Numbered from the stretch's first letter, positions 50,674 to 61,507 are shown. The stretch: DNA of 64,000 nt from CAVVSQ01 sp963848825 (GCA_963848825.1 CAWKFA010000015.1:186001-250000), one strand, 5' to 3'. Notes: generated from the letters alone by a model not told the origin. Numbers and translations: made by a program.

Positions 50674-52106
50674 CTAAATCTTCACCATGCCCTTGTCGAA
50701 CTGGAAGGCGCGAGCCCGGAAGAGAAAATCGACGATGCTTCCCTCATGGGGCTGGAGCCAGTTGAGCGCGATGGTTTTGAGCGGGCCAATATTCAGCCGG
50801 TCGATGTGGGTAGCGTCGGCAAGCACCGCTGGAACTTGGCGTCCTCGGTGATCGCGGAGCAAACCAGGGTTGGCCCGATCGCTTCGAGCATCTTTTCTTG
50901 CGGGCATTTGACGACGGTGGTGAAGGGAAACATGTATTCCTTCTTCGCGATCGCCTTGTCGGGAGAATCGCACAAGATCACCGTCGGTCGCAGATAATCG
51001 CAATGCTTTTTCTTGATTAGCCGGGGCGCATAAGCGGCCGTCATGTCATAGACGCCGGCTTCTTTTAGGTCCAGCTCGATCGAGGCATTGACCCCCTCCG
51101 CTTGACCGGGAACGGTGAAGGCCGCCAGGGCCGCCTTGGGATCTTGCGGCGGCAACGGCTCCACGGGGCCCATCCTGGCCGCGATGGCCTCGGCGATCTC
51201 TTTCGTATGCCGCGATGCCCAAATTCCGGAGCAGTTGATGCAGCCGCGGCCGGAGTTGACAAGCACGCTATCCACCATGATGTCGAGGTATTTCTCCCAG
51301 TTATCGACCTGGTCGTCGCCCAACAATATCTTGCTGAAGCCGGGGCCATGCGCCTGCACGCGCGGGTTGCCCTTGTATTGCTCCACCGTGGGCGTGCCGC
51401 CAAAGATGAGACTGCGCGGGCAATGTGCCAGAACGGCCGCGCCCACGTCCCCCATGCCGGGATAGATCGCAATGGCTTGCTTGGGGACGCCGGCCTGGAT
51501 AAACGCCTGGGCCATGCGGTAAGGAGTCCACGGCTCTTGCGGCCCGGGTTTAAGGACCAGGCCTATTTGCAAGGGAATAATCGGCAGCCAGAGCGTATGC
51601 ACGCCCGGGGAATTGCTCGGCAGGACCATTCCCAGCACGGGCGATTGCGCCTGGTAGCTCACGGGCACGCCCCGTTCCTCGACCCCGTAACCCTTCGACA
51701 GGATATTGAGATCGAGCCCGCGCGTGAGCGCATCGAGGATCTTATCCATGCCCGACAGCACGAAATGGTTTTTCTCCATGTTGAACCGGCACATGTGTTC
51801 GGGCAAGCCGGTGGTCGCCGACTGCATGCGCACGAATTGATCGGGGGTTTGCGTCCCGTCCCCCAGGGGCAACTCGGCTTTCGTGTAAAGGTCCGCCGCC
51901 TTCTTGACCATGGTCAGGAGTTCCTTGATCGGAATCTCACGTAACGCCGCACGGGCGCGGCCAGCAAAGCGCATATCACGCTCCACCAGGCCGCCATTGG
52001 CTCGGCTCACCTCGGCGAGGACCTCGCCGGTGTCGAAATGGATGACCTTGTCCAGATCGAGGCTTTTGTAAGGTTCGCCCCAGCGTGAAACAGGAATGTG
52101 CAGCAT
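50674..52106 (-). CDS. LuxC-like acyl-CoA/acyl reductase (aldehyde dehydrogenase superfamily), one frameshift
   Basis: About 477 residues when the final part is joined across a shift near 50825, after SAITEDAKFQ, continuing as AVLADATHIDRLNIGPLKTI to FQFDKGMVKI. The middle has the aldehyde-dehydrogenase-type nucleotide-binding region (PVLGMVLPSNSPGVHTLWLP) and the catalytic cysteine in VNSGRGCINCSGI. LuxC proteins reduce an activated fatty acid to an aldehyde with NADPH. The adjacent upstream gene encodes a LuxE-like synthetase, which normally delivers the acyl group to LuxC. No luciferase genes occur here, so the aldehyde should have another use. No signal peptide: cytoplasmic. Confidence 0.8.
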
Positions 52107-52194
52107 GGTCTAGTCTTTCGTATTGAAGGTTTTCGTACTGGTCGCGTAAATTAATGTTCGCCGGCCGTGATCTCTGGCGGCTTCCAAGATTGCG

Positions 52195-53298
52195 TTAGTA
52201 TACCCCGACCACCGTGGTCGCCGCGAAGCCATGGAAGGGCCGCACGCCGCTGACGCCGTCCCAGGGATACTTCGCGGAAGGCTTTTCGCGCTCCCCCTCG
52301 TCACGCTCCTGAAAGCGTGGAATGAATAATTCCCTGGTAAGCGTGGTCAACATGACCCGCCCCGTTTTGCCGTAATCCACCACTTTCGACGGATCATCGA
52401 AATCGACGACCTGGACGACAGCCCGCGGCTGGGGCGCGTAATAGGCGATCTTGTAGTTGTCAGCCGCGGTAGGCATCTCGGAAGCGGCCAGGCCCATGAG
52501 CGTATTGCCATAGGTCGGCGCGATGTAGATCCCGCTGCCCATCAGCTCTTCGATGGCGAAACGAATCCACTGACTGGTCATTTCCGTCCCGCCGCAGAAG
52601 ATGCCGGTAATACCCTGGTCCTTTAGCGTCGTGCCCTCCTTCTCCAGTCGCCCGCACAGTGCGTCGAGGAGCTTGGGCGTCGTGAACAGGCACTTGATTT
52701 CGTGCTTGGCCGACAGGATCGTGAGCGCCTGGTCGATAACGTGATCTTGATAGGCTTTCAGGTGCTCCATCCAGCCTTTTTTGATGATCTTGACGACCCA
52801 GCGCGGATCCAGGTCGACGCAGAAGCAAATGCCGCCGCGGAACTGGCACATGTGCTCGACAGCCAGACGTAGCCGGCGCGGGCCGGACGGCCCGAGCATC
52901 ATCCAGTTGGCGCCTTTGGGGAAATACTGATCCGGCAGCGTCGCGCTAAACGTCTCGTAATCGATACGGAAATCATCCACCACCACCCGGCTTTTGGGAA
53001 TGCCGGTCGTGCCGCCCGTTTCGAAGACATAAATCGGCTTGTTCCAAAGTGCCCTGGGCAGCCAGCGCTTGACGGGGCCGCCACGAAGCCAGTCGTCTTC
53101 GAAGAGACCAAACTTTTGCAGGTCCGCGAAACTCTTGACCTCTTTGCGCGGGTCAAAGTCGAGTTTGATATGCGGGTTCTTACCCTCGGCGGCCTCGACC
53201 CAGAAGGGGGAGCCGGTCGCGGGATTGAAGTGCCATTCGATGGTCTCGCGTACGTGGGCGTCGAGCTGTTCCTTGGCTTGTGCGGGTGATGTGCTCAT
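52195..53298 (-). CDS. LuxE-like acyl-protein synthetase (AMP-forming)
   Basis: 367 residues, the usual length of LuxE. The adenylate-forming loop is FETGGTTGIPKSRVVVDDF. Other landmarks are WMMLGPSGPRRLRLAVEHMC, IKCLFTTPKLLDALCGRL, GITGIFCGGTEMTSQWIRFA and APTYGNTLMGLAASE, all typical of the PaaK/LuxE branch. The enzyme should activate a carboxylic acid with ATP and pass the acyl group to LuxC, 88 bp downstream. Because LuxE and phenylacetate-CoA ligase are related, an aryl acid substrate cannot be excluded. Cytoplasmic, no frame break. Confidence 0.75.
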   Translation of the reverse strand: MSTSPAQAKEQLDAHVRETIEWHFNPATGSPFWVEAAEGKNPHIKLDFDPRKEVKSFADLQKFGLFEDDWLRGGPVKRWLPRALWNKPIYVFETGGTTGIPKSRVVVDDFRIDYETFSATLPDQYFPKGANWMMLGPSGPRRLRLAVEHMCQFRGGICFCVDLDPRWVVKIIKKGWMEHLKAYQDHVIDQALTILSAKHEIKCLFTTPKLLDALCGRLEKEGTTLKDQGITGIFCGGTEMTSQWIRFAIEELMGSGIYIAPTYGNTLMGLAASEMPTAADNYKIAYYAPQPRAVVQVVDFDDPSKVVDYGKTGRVMLTTLTRELFIPRFQERDEGEREKPSAKYPWDGVSGVRPFHGFAATTVVGVY

Positions 53299-53340
53299 GG
53301 GGTCAACAGGTCTCCATTAAGAATTTGCCAGTTATCCTTG

Positions 53341-54806
53341 TTACTTTTTCTCCGCGATCGCGAACAGCTTCGAGCGCGTGGCGATATACAACACGCCGTT
53401 GGCGACTACTGGAGTGCCATAAATGGTTTCCTCCATGTCGATCTGGCGAACCACATGGTATTTTTTGCCGGCATCGAAAATGACCACGCTGCCATCCTCG
53501 GCGCCCTGGTAAATCTTGCCATCGACGTAGTAGGCAGACCCCCAAACCCCTGCCTTGAAATCGTGCTCCCAGTATTTCTGACCCGTCATGGCATCGAGAC
53601 AGTGAAGATAGCCGGCATACTCGCTGATATAAACGAGCCCGTTGTGGACCGCCGCGGTACTCATTGTGGGCCCGAACACCGCGGCCCGTCCCTTGGCCGG
53701 CTTGGGCTGAATCATCCCACCGTAAGACCACACGAGGGCCGAGCCATCAGACTTGCCCGCCTTTTGCTCGAGGCTTGACGGCGATACATCGCCGCTTTTC
53801 GTGATGTCCAGGCACAAGAAATGGCTGAAACGCGTGGGTGCGGGGTGATCGGGATAGACGCCGAGCCCCACATAGAGTCTCTCGCCGGCGACTACCGGCG
53901 TGGCAATAATGTAGTTCTGCGTTTTCTTGTCGGCCCCTGCCTTTTCCTCTTTCTGCCCAGGATTGCAGCGACATTTCCAGATCACTGCGCCGGACGCCGG
54001 ATCGAGGCCATAAATGACGTCATCGCCACCGGGAAAAATAATCTGTTCCTTGCCGGCCACCGTCGCCAGTACGGGGTTCGTCCATTGGCCTTCAAGGATG
54101 CGCTCGCCGGGCAAGTCGCTTTGCCAGAGAAGTTTGCCGTCATTCTTGTTGAGCGCGATAAAGCTGGGCGCCTTGGGTGCCGCCAGTTTGCCATCATCGC
54201 CCCGGCCGTTGCCGGTGATCAAAAAGAGTCGGTCCCCTTTCACCAGCGGGGAGCAGCTACCACAGTGAAACGGCACGACCTTGAGTTCTTTTCTCATGTC
54301 GTAGCGCCATGAAATCTTGCCGGTTGCTGTTTCGGCGGCGATGACCTCGCAGGCCGGCGTGACGTAATAGATGTGCTGGCCGTCGACCACCGGCGTCGAT
54401 ACTAGACCATGATCATCGAAGAGCGCGAAGATGTCTTCCCTGGGAATATCGTGGACGATCTGCCAGAGAAACTTACCGTCGGCCTCGTTAAATGCCATGA
54501 GGACGGCGCTGGTTTTGTTTTTGAGTTTGGGATCGCGCGGCGAGCCGTTGTTGGTGCCGACAAAGATCTTGCCGCCGGCTATCACCGGTCCGCCAAAGGC
54601 CTTCGAGCCCAGGTCCGCTGTCCATTTGACGTTCTTGCGCTTGCCCTCTTCGACACTCCAGTCGGTGGGAACGTTTTTGTCGACTAGATTCACCATGTTG
54701 CGCTGGGGCGTGCCACCATAGAGGGGCCAGGGCGCATCGTCGGCACGACAGCGGGCCGCGCCCCAAGGGCGCCTGCGCACGCGAGCAAAAGACAAATACT
54801 TTTCAT
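53341..54806 (-). CDS. Exported PQQ-like beta-propeller D, one frameshift
   Basis: From ATG 54806 the signal peptide reads MKSICLLLACAGALGA, but the mature frame is offset by one base; the shift lies near 54755-54765. The mature protein begins ADDAPWPLYGGTPQRNMV and has PQQ-like/BamB-like blades: KIFVGTNNGSPRDPK, LMAFNEADGKFLWQ, IIFPGGDDVIYGLDPASGAV, YLHCLDAMTGQKYWEHDF and KIYQGAEDGSVVIFDAGKKY. It is a close paralog of propeller C (shared GGTPxRNMV, GSKAxGGPV, CSPLVxGD and CNP). No PQQ ligands can be confirmed by eye. It lies 42 bp before the LuxE-like gene, between it and propeller C. Confidence 0.8.
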
Positions 54807-54831
54807 AACGGTTCTCAAGCGCCAGGCGCCA

Positions 54832-56449
54832 TTATTTCTTGCCAGCAATGGCGAACAATTTGTTCTCTGTCATCACGTAAAGTATCCCTTGGGCGGCCAC
54901 GGGCGTGGCGCGCACGGCGGTTTCCATGTCGTTCTGGGCCAAAATCTTCTTTTCTTTACCATGGGCAAACACGAACACCGTGCCATCATCGGTACCGAGG
55001 TAGACTTTGCCATCGGCGTAGAACGGCGAACTCCAAATCTGCGCCTTGGTGTCGTGCGTCCAGTAGAGCTTGCCCGTCTTGGCATCGAGGCAGTGGATAT
55101 AGCCGCCTAATTCCGCCGCGTAGCACAAACCATCATGTACGGCACAGGTAGACATGGTACGGCCAAAGTAATAATTGCGCCCCGTGGTCCGCGGCGCGGC
55201 GCCCCCGAAATGCCAGACCATCGCCGAGTTCGGATTGGGCTTCGTTTTAGGGGGAAAGACCTCGTAATCGGTGACGAGTTCCGGCGAGACGTCCCCTTTC
55301 TTGGTCATATCGATGCACCAGAGGTGGCCGACGCCAAACTCATGCTCGGGGTCCTGGCCGACGCCAATGTAGACCTTGCTGTCATGAATCATGGGCGTGG
55401 CGATGAAGTCGCTGCGCGTGCCTTTACCGGCCAGTTCGTATTGCGCAGTCCTTGGGATTGCAATCGAACGTCCAGATAATTTTACCTGTGTCCGGATCGA
55501 AGGAATAGATTTTGCCCTCGCCGCCGGGGAAAATAACTTGCGGCTGGCCGTTCACCACCGCGTAGGCCGGATTGGACCATTGCCCGTGCTGAATTAGCTC
55601 GCCGCGGTTAACGAGGCGTTTGAAGAAAGCTTCCTGGTCGCCCCCCTTGGGAACTTCCGTCAGGCGAATCGTGGGATCGTTATTTTGCCAGAGGACCTTA
55701 CCTGTTTTCTTGTCGAGCTTGATGAAGCTGGGGGCCTTGGGCGCTGGTACGTTGATGTGTCCTTCATCGACGCCGTTGGAGGTGACGATAAAGAGATTAT
55801 CGCCGACCGCCAGCGGCGAACACACGGCGAGGTTATGGGGAAAGACGCCGAGCGTCTTGATCATGTCGAGCTTCCAAATTTCCTTGCCATCCGTCTCGCC
55901 GCAGACGACTTCACAGCGATTGCTCACGTAATAAATGCGGTTCCCTTCCAGGAGGGGTGTGGAGCAAATACCCTCTTTGGGCCAATCCTGCACGCGGCCC
56001 GCCGCCAATTTCTGATAGGCGTGTTGCCAAAGAAACTTGCCGTCCCCCTGGTTAAAGGCCATCACGACGCCCATGTCGATCGGCTGGCCCTTGTCGATGT
56101 ATTTGGGGTCGCGCGGCTTCATGTTATTGGTGCCGACAAAAATCTTGCCACCGGCAAACACCGGTCCGCCGTAGGCCTTGGAGCCCAGATCCACGGACCA
56201 GAGGACATCCTTGCTGCCCTCGTCGATGCTCCACTTCACCGGCAGGTTTTTGGCGGCCGTATCCACCATGTTGCGCGTCGGCGTGCCCCCGAACATGGGA
56301 TGTTGGTAGCCGCTCGCCGCATCCTTGGCATCGCCACCCACGATCGCGCCGGAAAGCCCGCCGCGGCCGGCAACGAACAGAACGGCCATGAACAGGCCGC
56401 CGGTGATGCCGGCAGCCAACCAGCGTTTTAGATTCGGAAAGGACGACAT
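54832..56449 (-). CDS. Exported PQQ-like beta-propeller C, one frameshift
   Basis: The start at 56449 (MSSFPNLKRWLAAGITGGLF) gives a signal/anchor segment (GITGGLFMAVLFVAGRGG). The two frames join at about 55425-55445 (after FDCNPKDCA, continuing as ELAGKGTRSDFIATPMIHDS-type sequence). Blades include KIFVGTNNMKPRDPK, VVMAFNQGDGKFLWQHAY, GEGKIYSFDPDTGKIIWTFD, YIHCLDAKTGKLYWTHDTK and KVYLGTDDGTVFVFAHG. The protein is about 537 residues. It is paralogous to propeller D, which starts 25 bp downstream, so the pair arose by tandem duplication. Function unknown; exported like the others. Confidence 0.82.
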
Positions 56450-56488
56450 TTCTTATATCCTCTGAGTTCGATTACCAGCCCGATCTTC

Positions 56489-56583
56489 GAGCGTTCGGAA
56501 AAAAGGGGTCAGACCCCCTCGATACCCTGCAAAGCGTTACTCTGTTCGCTTCAAGGGGTCTGACCCCTTTTTTCCGAACGCTC
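56489..56583. repeat. 95-bp palindromic element with GGGGTCAGACCCC cores
   Basis: The arms GAGCGTTCGGAAAAAA and TTTTTTCCGAACGCTC pair with each other and enclose GGGGTCAGACCCC, an inner ACTCTGTTCGCTT and GGGGTCTGACCCC. The outer arms differ in sequence from the elements at 7895-7935 and 8777-8880 yet remain self-complementary. It lies 17 bp after the stop codon of propeller B, at the only large gap inside the operon-like cluster. Confidence 0.9.
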
Positions 56584-56600
56584 TTGGTGGCGTTGTTATT

Positions 56601-58864
56601 TTACTTCTTGTTCGGCATTACGTGAACATTGCCGTAAAAGATGTCCGTTCCCGGGCCGACATTCGGGATGCCGGTCACATAGCCGTACAGGGCGGGACTT
56701 CCCTCTTTGTTGGCACGCGGATCGGTCACCTGCAATGTCCATTCGGCGGGTTCCGGCTGGCCGCGCTGCCAGCATTTTCCTTTGACGACGGCGCTGTCTC
56801 CCATTACTTCCGTCGTGAGTTTGACGCTGTACCAAACATTGGGCTGCCATGGGTAGCTAATGGTCCGATCAATGCGCGGGAGGGCGTCCCACGAAGTAAT
56901 GCGCAGCTTTTGGATGTTGCCCGCCAGCGTCAGCGTGTAACGGTTGGCGATGACTCCCATGTCCGGCAGGTCGTCTCCCACCTTGGTTCCCATGATGTCC
57001 GCCTGGATGGTGTAATCCTTCAGGTCCGGCATGCCGATGTAGCCGTTGCCTCGGGCGATCAGCGGACTCCCCTTGTCGTTTACCTTGCGGAGCACCTTGG
57101 CGCCGTCAACCGTGGCCACTAAAAACTTGCCCTGCGTATTGACCCAACCAGCAGGCACGGCGCCATCGGGCACTTTGGAGAAATCCTGGCTATAAGGTAG
57201 CTGCGGGGCCACGCGAATTCTTGCCTGCGCTGTCAGGCCTTCGGCCTTGGCCATCAGGTAGCCTTGCTGGGCAGACACCTTGGCATCCGCCGTAAGCTTG
57301 TTGCCCGCGAGTTGCCCCTTGAACGCGGGCGGCCCTTGCTTGGCGCCCTTCGGTACGGGAGGCACCGGCAGCGACCACTCGACCGGCATTTCCTTCAGAA
57401 AATTGCCATATTCGTCGAAGGCGCGTGCTTTGAAACCCGCCGTCTCGCCAGGCCGCAGCACGACATCGGCCGGCATGATTTGCAAATGGGTCGGGCCTTT
57501 GCCGATTTGCGGCGCGGGGCTTGTTATTTTAGGTTCAGGCGCTGGCTTGGCGTCCTTTTTACCAATGCAATAAATCTCGTCGCTGGTGGGGATGTACACG
57601 CGACCGTTGGTCACCGCGGCGCTGCCATTGACCTCCACATCGGCGTTGCCTTCACGTGGCACGAAATATTGCTCGTGAAGTACCTCACACTGTTTGTCGC
57701 CGGGCTTTAGAATATGAAACTTTGAATTGACCTCGCCAATATAAATCTTGCCATCCGCCAACACGGGGCTGCCGCGAGAATTACGGCCAAAGCTGAACTT
57801 CCACAGCTGTTTGCCGGTTTTCGCATCGAGGCAGAAAAGTTTGCCCATTTCGTCGGGGATATAGAGCCTCTCGGTCACCGGGTCGATGGCCGGGGACGCA
57901 TAGCGTGCCTTCAGTCCGTCCTTTTTCCATACGAGCTTCGGCGTGCCGTTCTCGACCACGGCGCCATCCAAACAAATCACCCGGCCTTGAATATTGGTAT
58001 CCGGGCTTTCTTCCCCCTGACCAATGTAAACATAGGTGCCGTGCACCACCGGCGAGCAGTTAATGGCTCCGGTGCCAAACGTGTAGGTCCATACCGTTTC
58101 GCCGGTGCGCAGCTTCATCGCGTATACGCCGCCGTCGGCGCCGCCGGTGATCAGCAACTTTTCCCCTTTGATGGTGGCCACGACGGGCACGGAATAAAAG
58201 GTGTCCTTGGGAGCGCCGCCCGGTTCCGACCACCACACCACCGCACCCGTGAGCTTATCCATGGCCAGGAACCGGCAGCCCCCTTTGCCCTGGTCGCCCC
58301 AGCTCGTGTTGAGCATGCCCACGATGACCAGGTCCTCGGCTACCGTGGGGCTCGTGACGCGGCCGCCGTAACCGCTGATGCGTCCATACTCCTCGGTGAG
58401 CGAGCGCTGCCACAGGATTTTGCCATCCTTGTCGAAACAGAGAAAGGTTCCCTGCGTCCCCTGGACATAGATGTTGCCGGTTTTCGGATCGCCGGCCAGA
58501 TTTGTCCAACCCAGTCGGACGGTGACGATGTCGGTATGCCAGACGTTAAACTTGTATTCCCAGAGGAACTTGCCGGTGTTGGCATCCAGGCACATGACCC
58601 GTTCTTGCACCGTCTCCTTCTCACCCAGATGATTGATGATGAAGAGCCGCCCGTTCATGACCAGCGGCGTCGAGCGGCAGCCGTAGGGCAGCGCCAGATC
58701 AGATTGTTGTCGGGGACCTTGGGATCGGGCGACCACTTGTCCGGCAGGTTCGTTTCCGGCGAGACGCCGTTTTGCCACGGCCCGCGCCAGTGGTACCAGT
58801 CAGCGCCTTGGGCGCTGCCCGCCAGCAGGATGAAACAAACACCGGACAGGAATCGTCGCAACAT
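56601..58864 (-). CDS. Exported PQQ-like beta-propeller B with C-terminal LamG-like domain, one frameshift
   Basis: The start at 58864 (MLRRFLSGVCFILLAGSAQG) is a signal peptide; the mature protein begins ADWYHWRGPWQNGVSPETNL. A shift near 58690 leads to the main frame (ALPYGCRSTPLVMNGRLFII). Blades include VMCLDANTGKFLWEYKF, KTGNIYVQGTQGTFLCFD, GGADGGVYAMKLRTGETVWT and KLFCLDAKTGKQLWKFSFG. The last 230 residues hold an Ig-like segment (PADVVLRPGETAGFKARAFD) and a concanavalin/LamG-like domain (QDFSKVPDGAVPAGWVNTQG to ALYGYVTG). About 755 residues. It lies 33 bp downstream of the PaaK-like gene. Confidence 0.82.
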
Positions 58865-58897
58865 AATCTTCCTCGCTCATTAGCTTACGTTCACGGC

Positions 58898-60205
58898 CTA
58901 TTTTCTCTCGAATCGTTGCGCTTTCATCTCGAAGCGCGGCAGTCCGCCCGGCGCGACCACGGCCACATCGGCGCGAAACAAAAAGGCCTCCCGGATCGCC
59001 TGCGTGATGGACGTACCGAGCGCCCCATACGCCGCCGCCGCGACTGCGGGAACCGGCTCGATCAGTACCCGCACTTCCGTCATCGGGGCGCTGGTATCGA
59101 CTTCAACGCGAAACTCAGCCACCTCGGCGAAGCGCCGGATAACCTCTTCGAGCGCCCCCGGATAGAAGTTATTGCCGCGTACCGCGATCATGTCATCCGT
59201 TCGCCCGAGAATCCCGCCTTCAAGCCGAGCATAGGCCAGCCCGCATGGGCACGGCCCCGTGCCCAGACGCACCAGGTCACCGGTGCGATAACGCACTACC
59301 GGGCTGCCAACTCGTCCCAGGTTGGTTACGACGAGCTCGCCCACCTCGCCCGCCGGGACGTTCGTGCCCGTGGCCGGGTCGATTACCTCGATCAGGTAGT
59401 CGCCTTCTAATATATGCAGACCGCCGGGAGCGTGTCCGCATTCAATCGACATGGGGCCGACTTCCGTCATGCCATGATGATCGAACACGCGCGCCTGCCA
59501 TGCTTGCTCAAGGCGCGCACGGGTGGTGGGAATGCTGCCCCCCACCTCGCCGGCAACGATGATGGCTCGTATGGCGTAGCCAGGGGTGGCTGGCGCCAGG
59601 GAGATGCCATTGGCGTTCGCCACCTCGGCCAGGTGCAAGGCATACGTGGGAGTACACAAGAGAATGGTCGCTTGATTATCGAGCAAAAAGCGCAGCCGCG
59701 CCAGGCTGCTCATGCCCCCTAGCGCATATTTCAAGCAGCCAACGTCGTCGGCTGCCTCGAAGGCCGTCCAGAAGCCCAGGAACGGGCCAAAAGAGAAGGC
59801 GAAACACAGCCTGTCCCGAGCTGGCTCCAGTTGCACAATCTCGAAAATGCGCAGCCAGCATTGTTTCAGCCGTGTCCAGCTCGCTGGCGTGTCCAGCCAC
59901 CGTAACGGCACGCCGTGGGTGCCGGACGTTTGGTGCATGCGCGTGTAGTGTTCGACCGGAAAGGTCAAATCGGTCCCGTAAGGGGGGTTGGCACGCTGGT
60001 CGAGGGCCAGCTCCGCCTTGGTGGTGAAGGGCAGGCGCCGCAAATCCTGCGCTGTCTGGATGTCCCGGCGCGCCAAACTGGCGTCGGCAAACTTCTTTTT
60101 ATAAAACGCGTTGGCGGGCAGTATGGCGTCCAGCAAATCGTTGAGTTGCTGCTCTTGCCAGGCGGCAAGTTCGGCGCGGGAGAAGGGATTGCACGGCGCC
60201 ATCAC
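58898..60205 (-). CDS. PaaK-like AMP-binding carboxylate-CoA ligase
   Basis: 435 residues. Adenylate-forming motifs are complete: MHQTSGTHGVPLRW (ATP loop), LLCTPTYALHLAE, DHHGMTEVGPMSIECG, VVRYRTGDLVRL and GRTDDMIAVRGNNFYPGALE (C-terminal hinge region). The pattern and length match phenylacetate-CoA ligase and related aryl- or fatty-acid-CoA ligases. The cysteine-rich CGHA and CPCG pair may bind zinc as in some PaaK homologues. It is separated from propeller A by 3 bp and from propeller B by 33 bp, an unusual position for a cytoplasmic ligase between two exported proteins. Substrate unknown. Confidence 0.85.
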   Translation of the reverse strand: MMAPCNPFSRAELAAWQEQQLNDLLDAILPANAFYKKKFADASLARRDIQTAQDLRRLPFTTKAELALDQRANPPYGTDLTFPVEHYTRMHQTSGTHGVPLRWLDTPASWTRLKQCWLRIFEIVQLEPARDRLCFAFSFGPFLGFWTAFEAADDVGCLKYALGGMSSLARLRFLLDNQATILLCTPTYALHLAEVANANGISLAPATPGYAIRAIIVAGEVGGSIPTTRARLEQAWQARVFDHHGMTEVGPMSIECGHAPGGLHILEGDYLIEVIDPATGTNVPAGEVGELVVTNLGRVGSPVVRYRTGDLVRLGTGPCPCGLAYARLEGGILGRTDDMIAVRGNNFYPGALEEVIRRFAEVAEFRVEVDTSAPMTEVRVLIEPVPAVAAAAYGALGTSITQAIREAFLFRADVAVVAPGGLPRFEMKAQRFERK

Positions 60206-60208
60206 CGG

Positions 60209-61507
60209 TCATTTGCCTTTCACGTCGAAGCAAAAGATGAGATCGTGGTCGCGCAGATACAGCCTGCCGTTGGCGATGGCCGGATGGGCCCAAATGAGAC
60301 TGTTCTTGCTCGTGGCCAACGTCTGGGGCAGCTTGGATTTCTCGGGGAGCTGAAAGCTGCTGATTTCCTTGAACTCCTTGGGATTGGCTTCCAACAGGCC
60401 AACTTCCCCGGAATCGCTAAGTACATAGAGCAGTCCTTCCGCCGCCGTGAGGGCGCCGCTGCGCCCCTTCAACTTTTCATTCTCGTCCCACATCTTGTCG
60501 CCGGTCTTCAGTTCCTGGCACAACCAGCCGAGATTGTCGCCAAACCCATAAACATAGTCCCCAATCAGCAGCACGCCGCCGAAGTTGTTTTTCATCACCT
60601 TCTGGTTCGGCTTCTTGTAAAGGTCCTTGGCCACGAACTTCGCGTCGATCTCGAAACAGTGGCAGCCGGCGACCGTATTGTTGGAGCTGACGTAGACCAG
60701 GTTATCCTTGACGATGGGCGTCGTCGCGATGAAGTAGCTGCTCCCCTTGAAGATCGGCGCCGACCAGAGGACCTTGCCATCCTTCGCCGCCACGCCGCTG
60801 ACATACCCGCCCACTTCGTCATAACTGTGCTGGATATACTGGCGCTCCCCCTGGATGACGGCGGGCATGATGGTCGAGTAGGGTGCCTTGTTTTTTAGCT
60901 GCGTGCTTTGCCAGATCAGCTTGCCGTCCTTCTTGTCGAGCGCGACCAGGGTGCCCTTTTCTCCGCCCGGCGTGCAAATCAACTGGGGACCATCCACCAG
61001 CGGCGATTCGCTATAACCCCAGTCCGTCATCATGACGCCGCCAAAATCTTTCGGCAAATTCTTGCGCCACAATTCTTTCCCCTTGGCCGTCCGATCATAA
61101 CAGACCAGGTCCCCCTGGCTGCCCAGCACATACAGATGTTTGCCATCCACGGTAGGGGTGCTGCGCGGTCCGTGTCCATGATCGGTCTCGGCCTTGTAGA
61201 TAGGGCCAATGACGCTGGTCCACAGCTCCTTGCCTGCCTGGACATCGAGGGCGATGACCACCTCATCGTTGTCGCGCGTGCCCAGCGTGTAATAGGTAGC
61301 GCCCACGACCGCACACGAGGAATGGCCCGCGCCGGCATTCTTGTAGGTCCAGAGCAGCTTGGGGCCGTCCTTGGGCCAGGCTTTTAAAAGGCCCGTTTCC
61401 TTCGAGACGCCCGTATGGTCCGGTCCACGCCACTGCGGCCAGTCACCCGCCCTGACGCCGGACGCGACGAAAGCACATAAAGCAAGGGCCAGGAGTCGGC
61501 AAGTCAT
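60209..61507 (-). CDS. Exported PQQ-like beta-propeller A
   Basis: 432 residues, frame intact. Signal peptide MTCRLLALALCAFVASGVRA, mature start GDWPQWRGPDHTGVSKETGL, the common beginning of planctomycete PQQ-like propellers. Blades: VVIALDVQAGKELWTSVIG, HLYVLGSQGDLVCYDRTAKG, TLVALDKKDGKLIWQSTQL, VSGVAAKDGKVLWSAPIFKG and YVFGFGDNLG-like sequence. It is probably the first gene of the eight-gene cluster, transcribed from the 260-bp gap shared with the divergent GH39 gene. Function unknown; binding or assembly scaffold is likely. Confidence 0.88.
   Translation of the reverse strand: MTCRLLALALCAFVASGVRAGDWPQWRGPDHTGVSKETGLLKAWPKDGPKLLWTYKNAGAGHSSCAVVGATYYTLGTRDNDEVVIALDVQAGKELWTSVIGPIYKAETDHGHGPRSTPTVDGKHLYVLGSQGDLVCYDRTAKGKELWRKNLPKDFGGVMMTDWGYSESPLVDGPQLICTPGGEKGTLVALDKKDGKLIWQSTQLKNKAPYSTIMPAVIQGERQYIQHSYDEVGGYVSGVAAKDGKVLWSAPIFKGSSYFIATTPIVKDNLVYVSSNNTVAGCHCFEIDAKFVAKDLYKKPNQKVMKNNFGGVLLIGDYVYGFGDNLGWLCQELKTGDKMWDENEKLKGRSGALTAAEGLLYVLSDSGEVGLLEANPKEFKEISSFQLPEKSKLPQTLATSKNSLIWAHPAIANGRLYLRDHDLIFCFDVKGK

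Noticed and set aside
47382..61507. Bioluminescence (lux) operon
   Set aside because: LuxC- and LuxE-like genes are present, but no LuxA/LuxB luciferase or LuxD thioesterase is encoded in the window.
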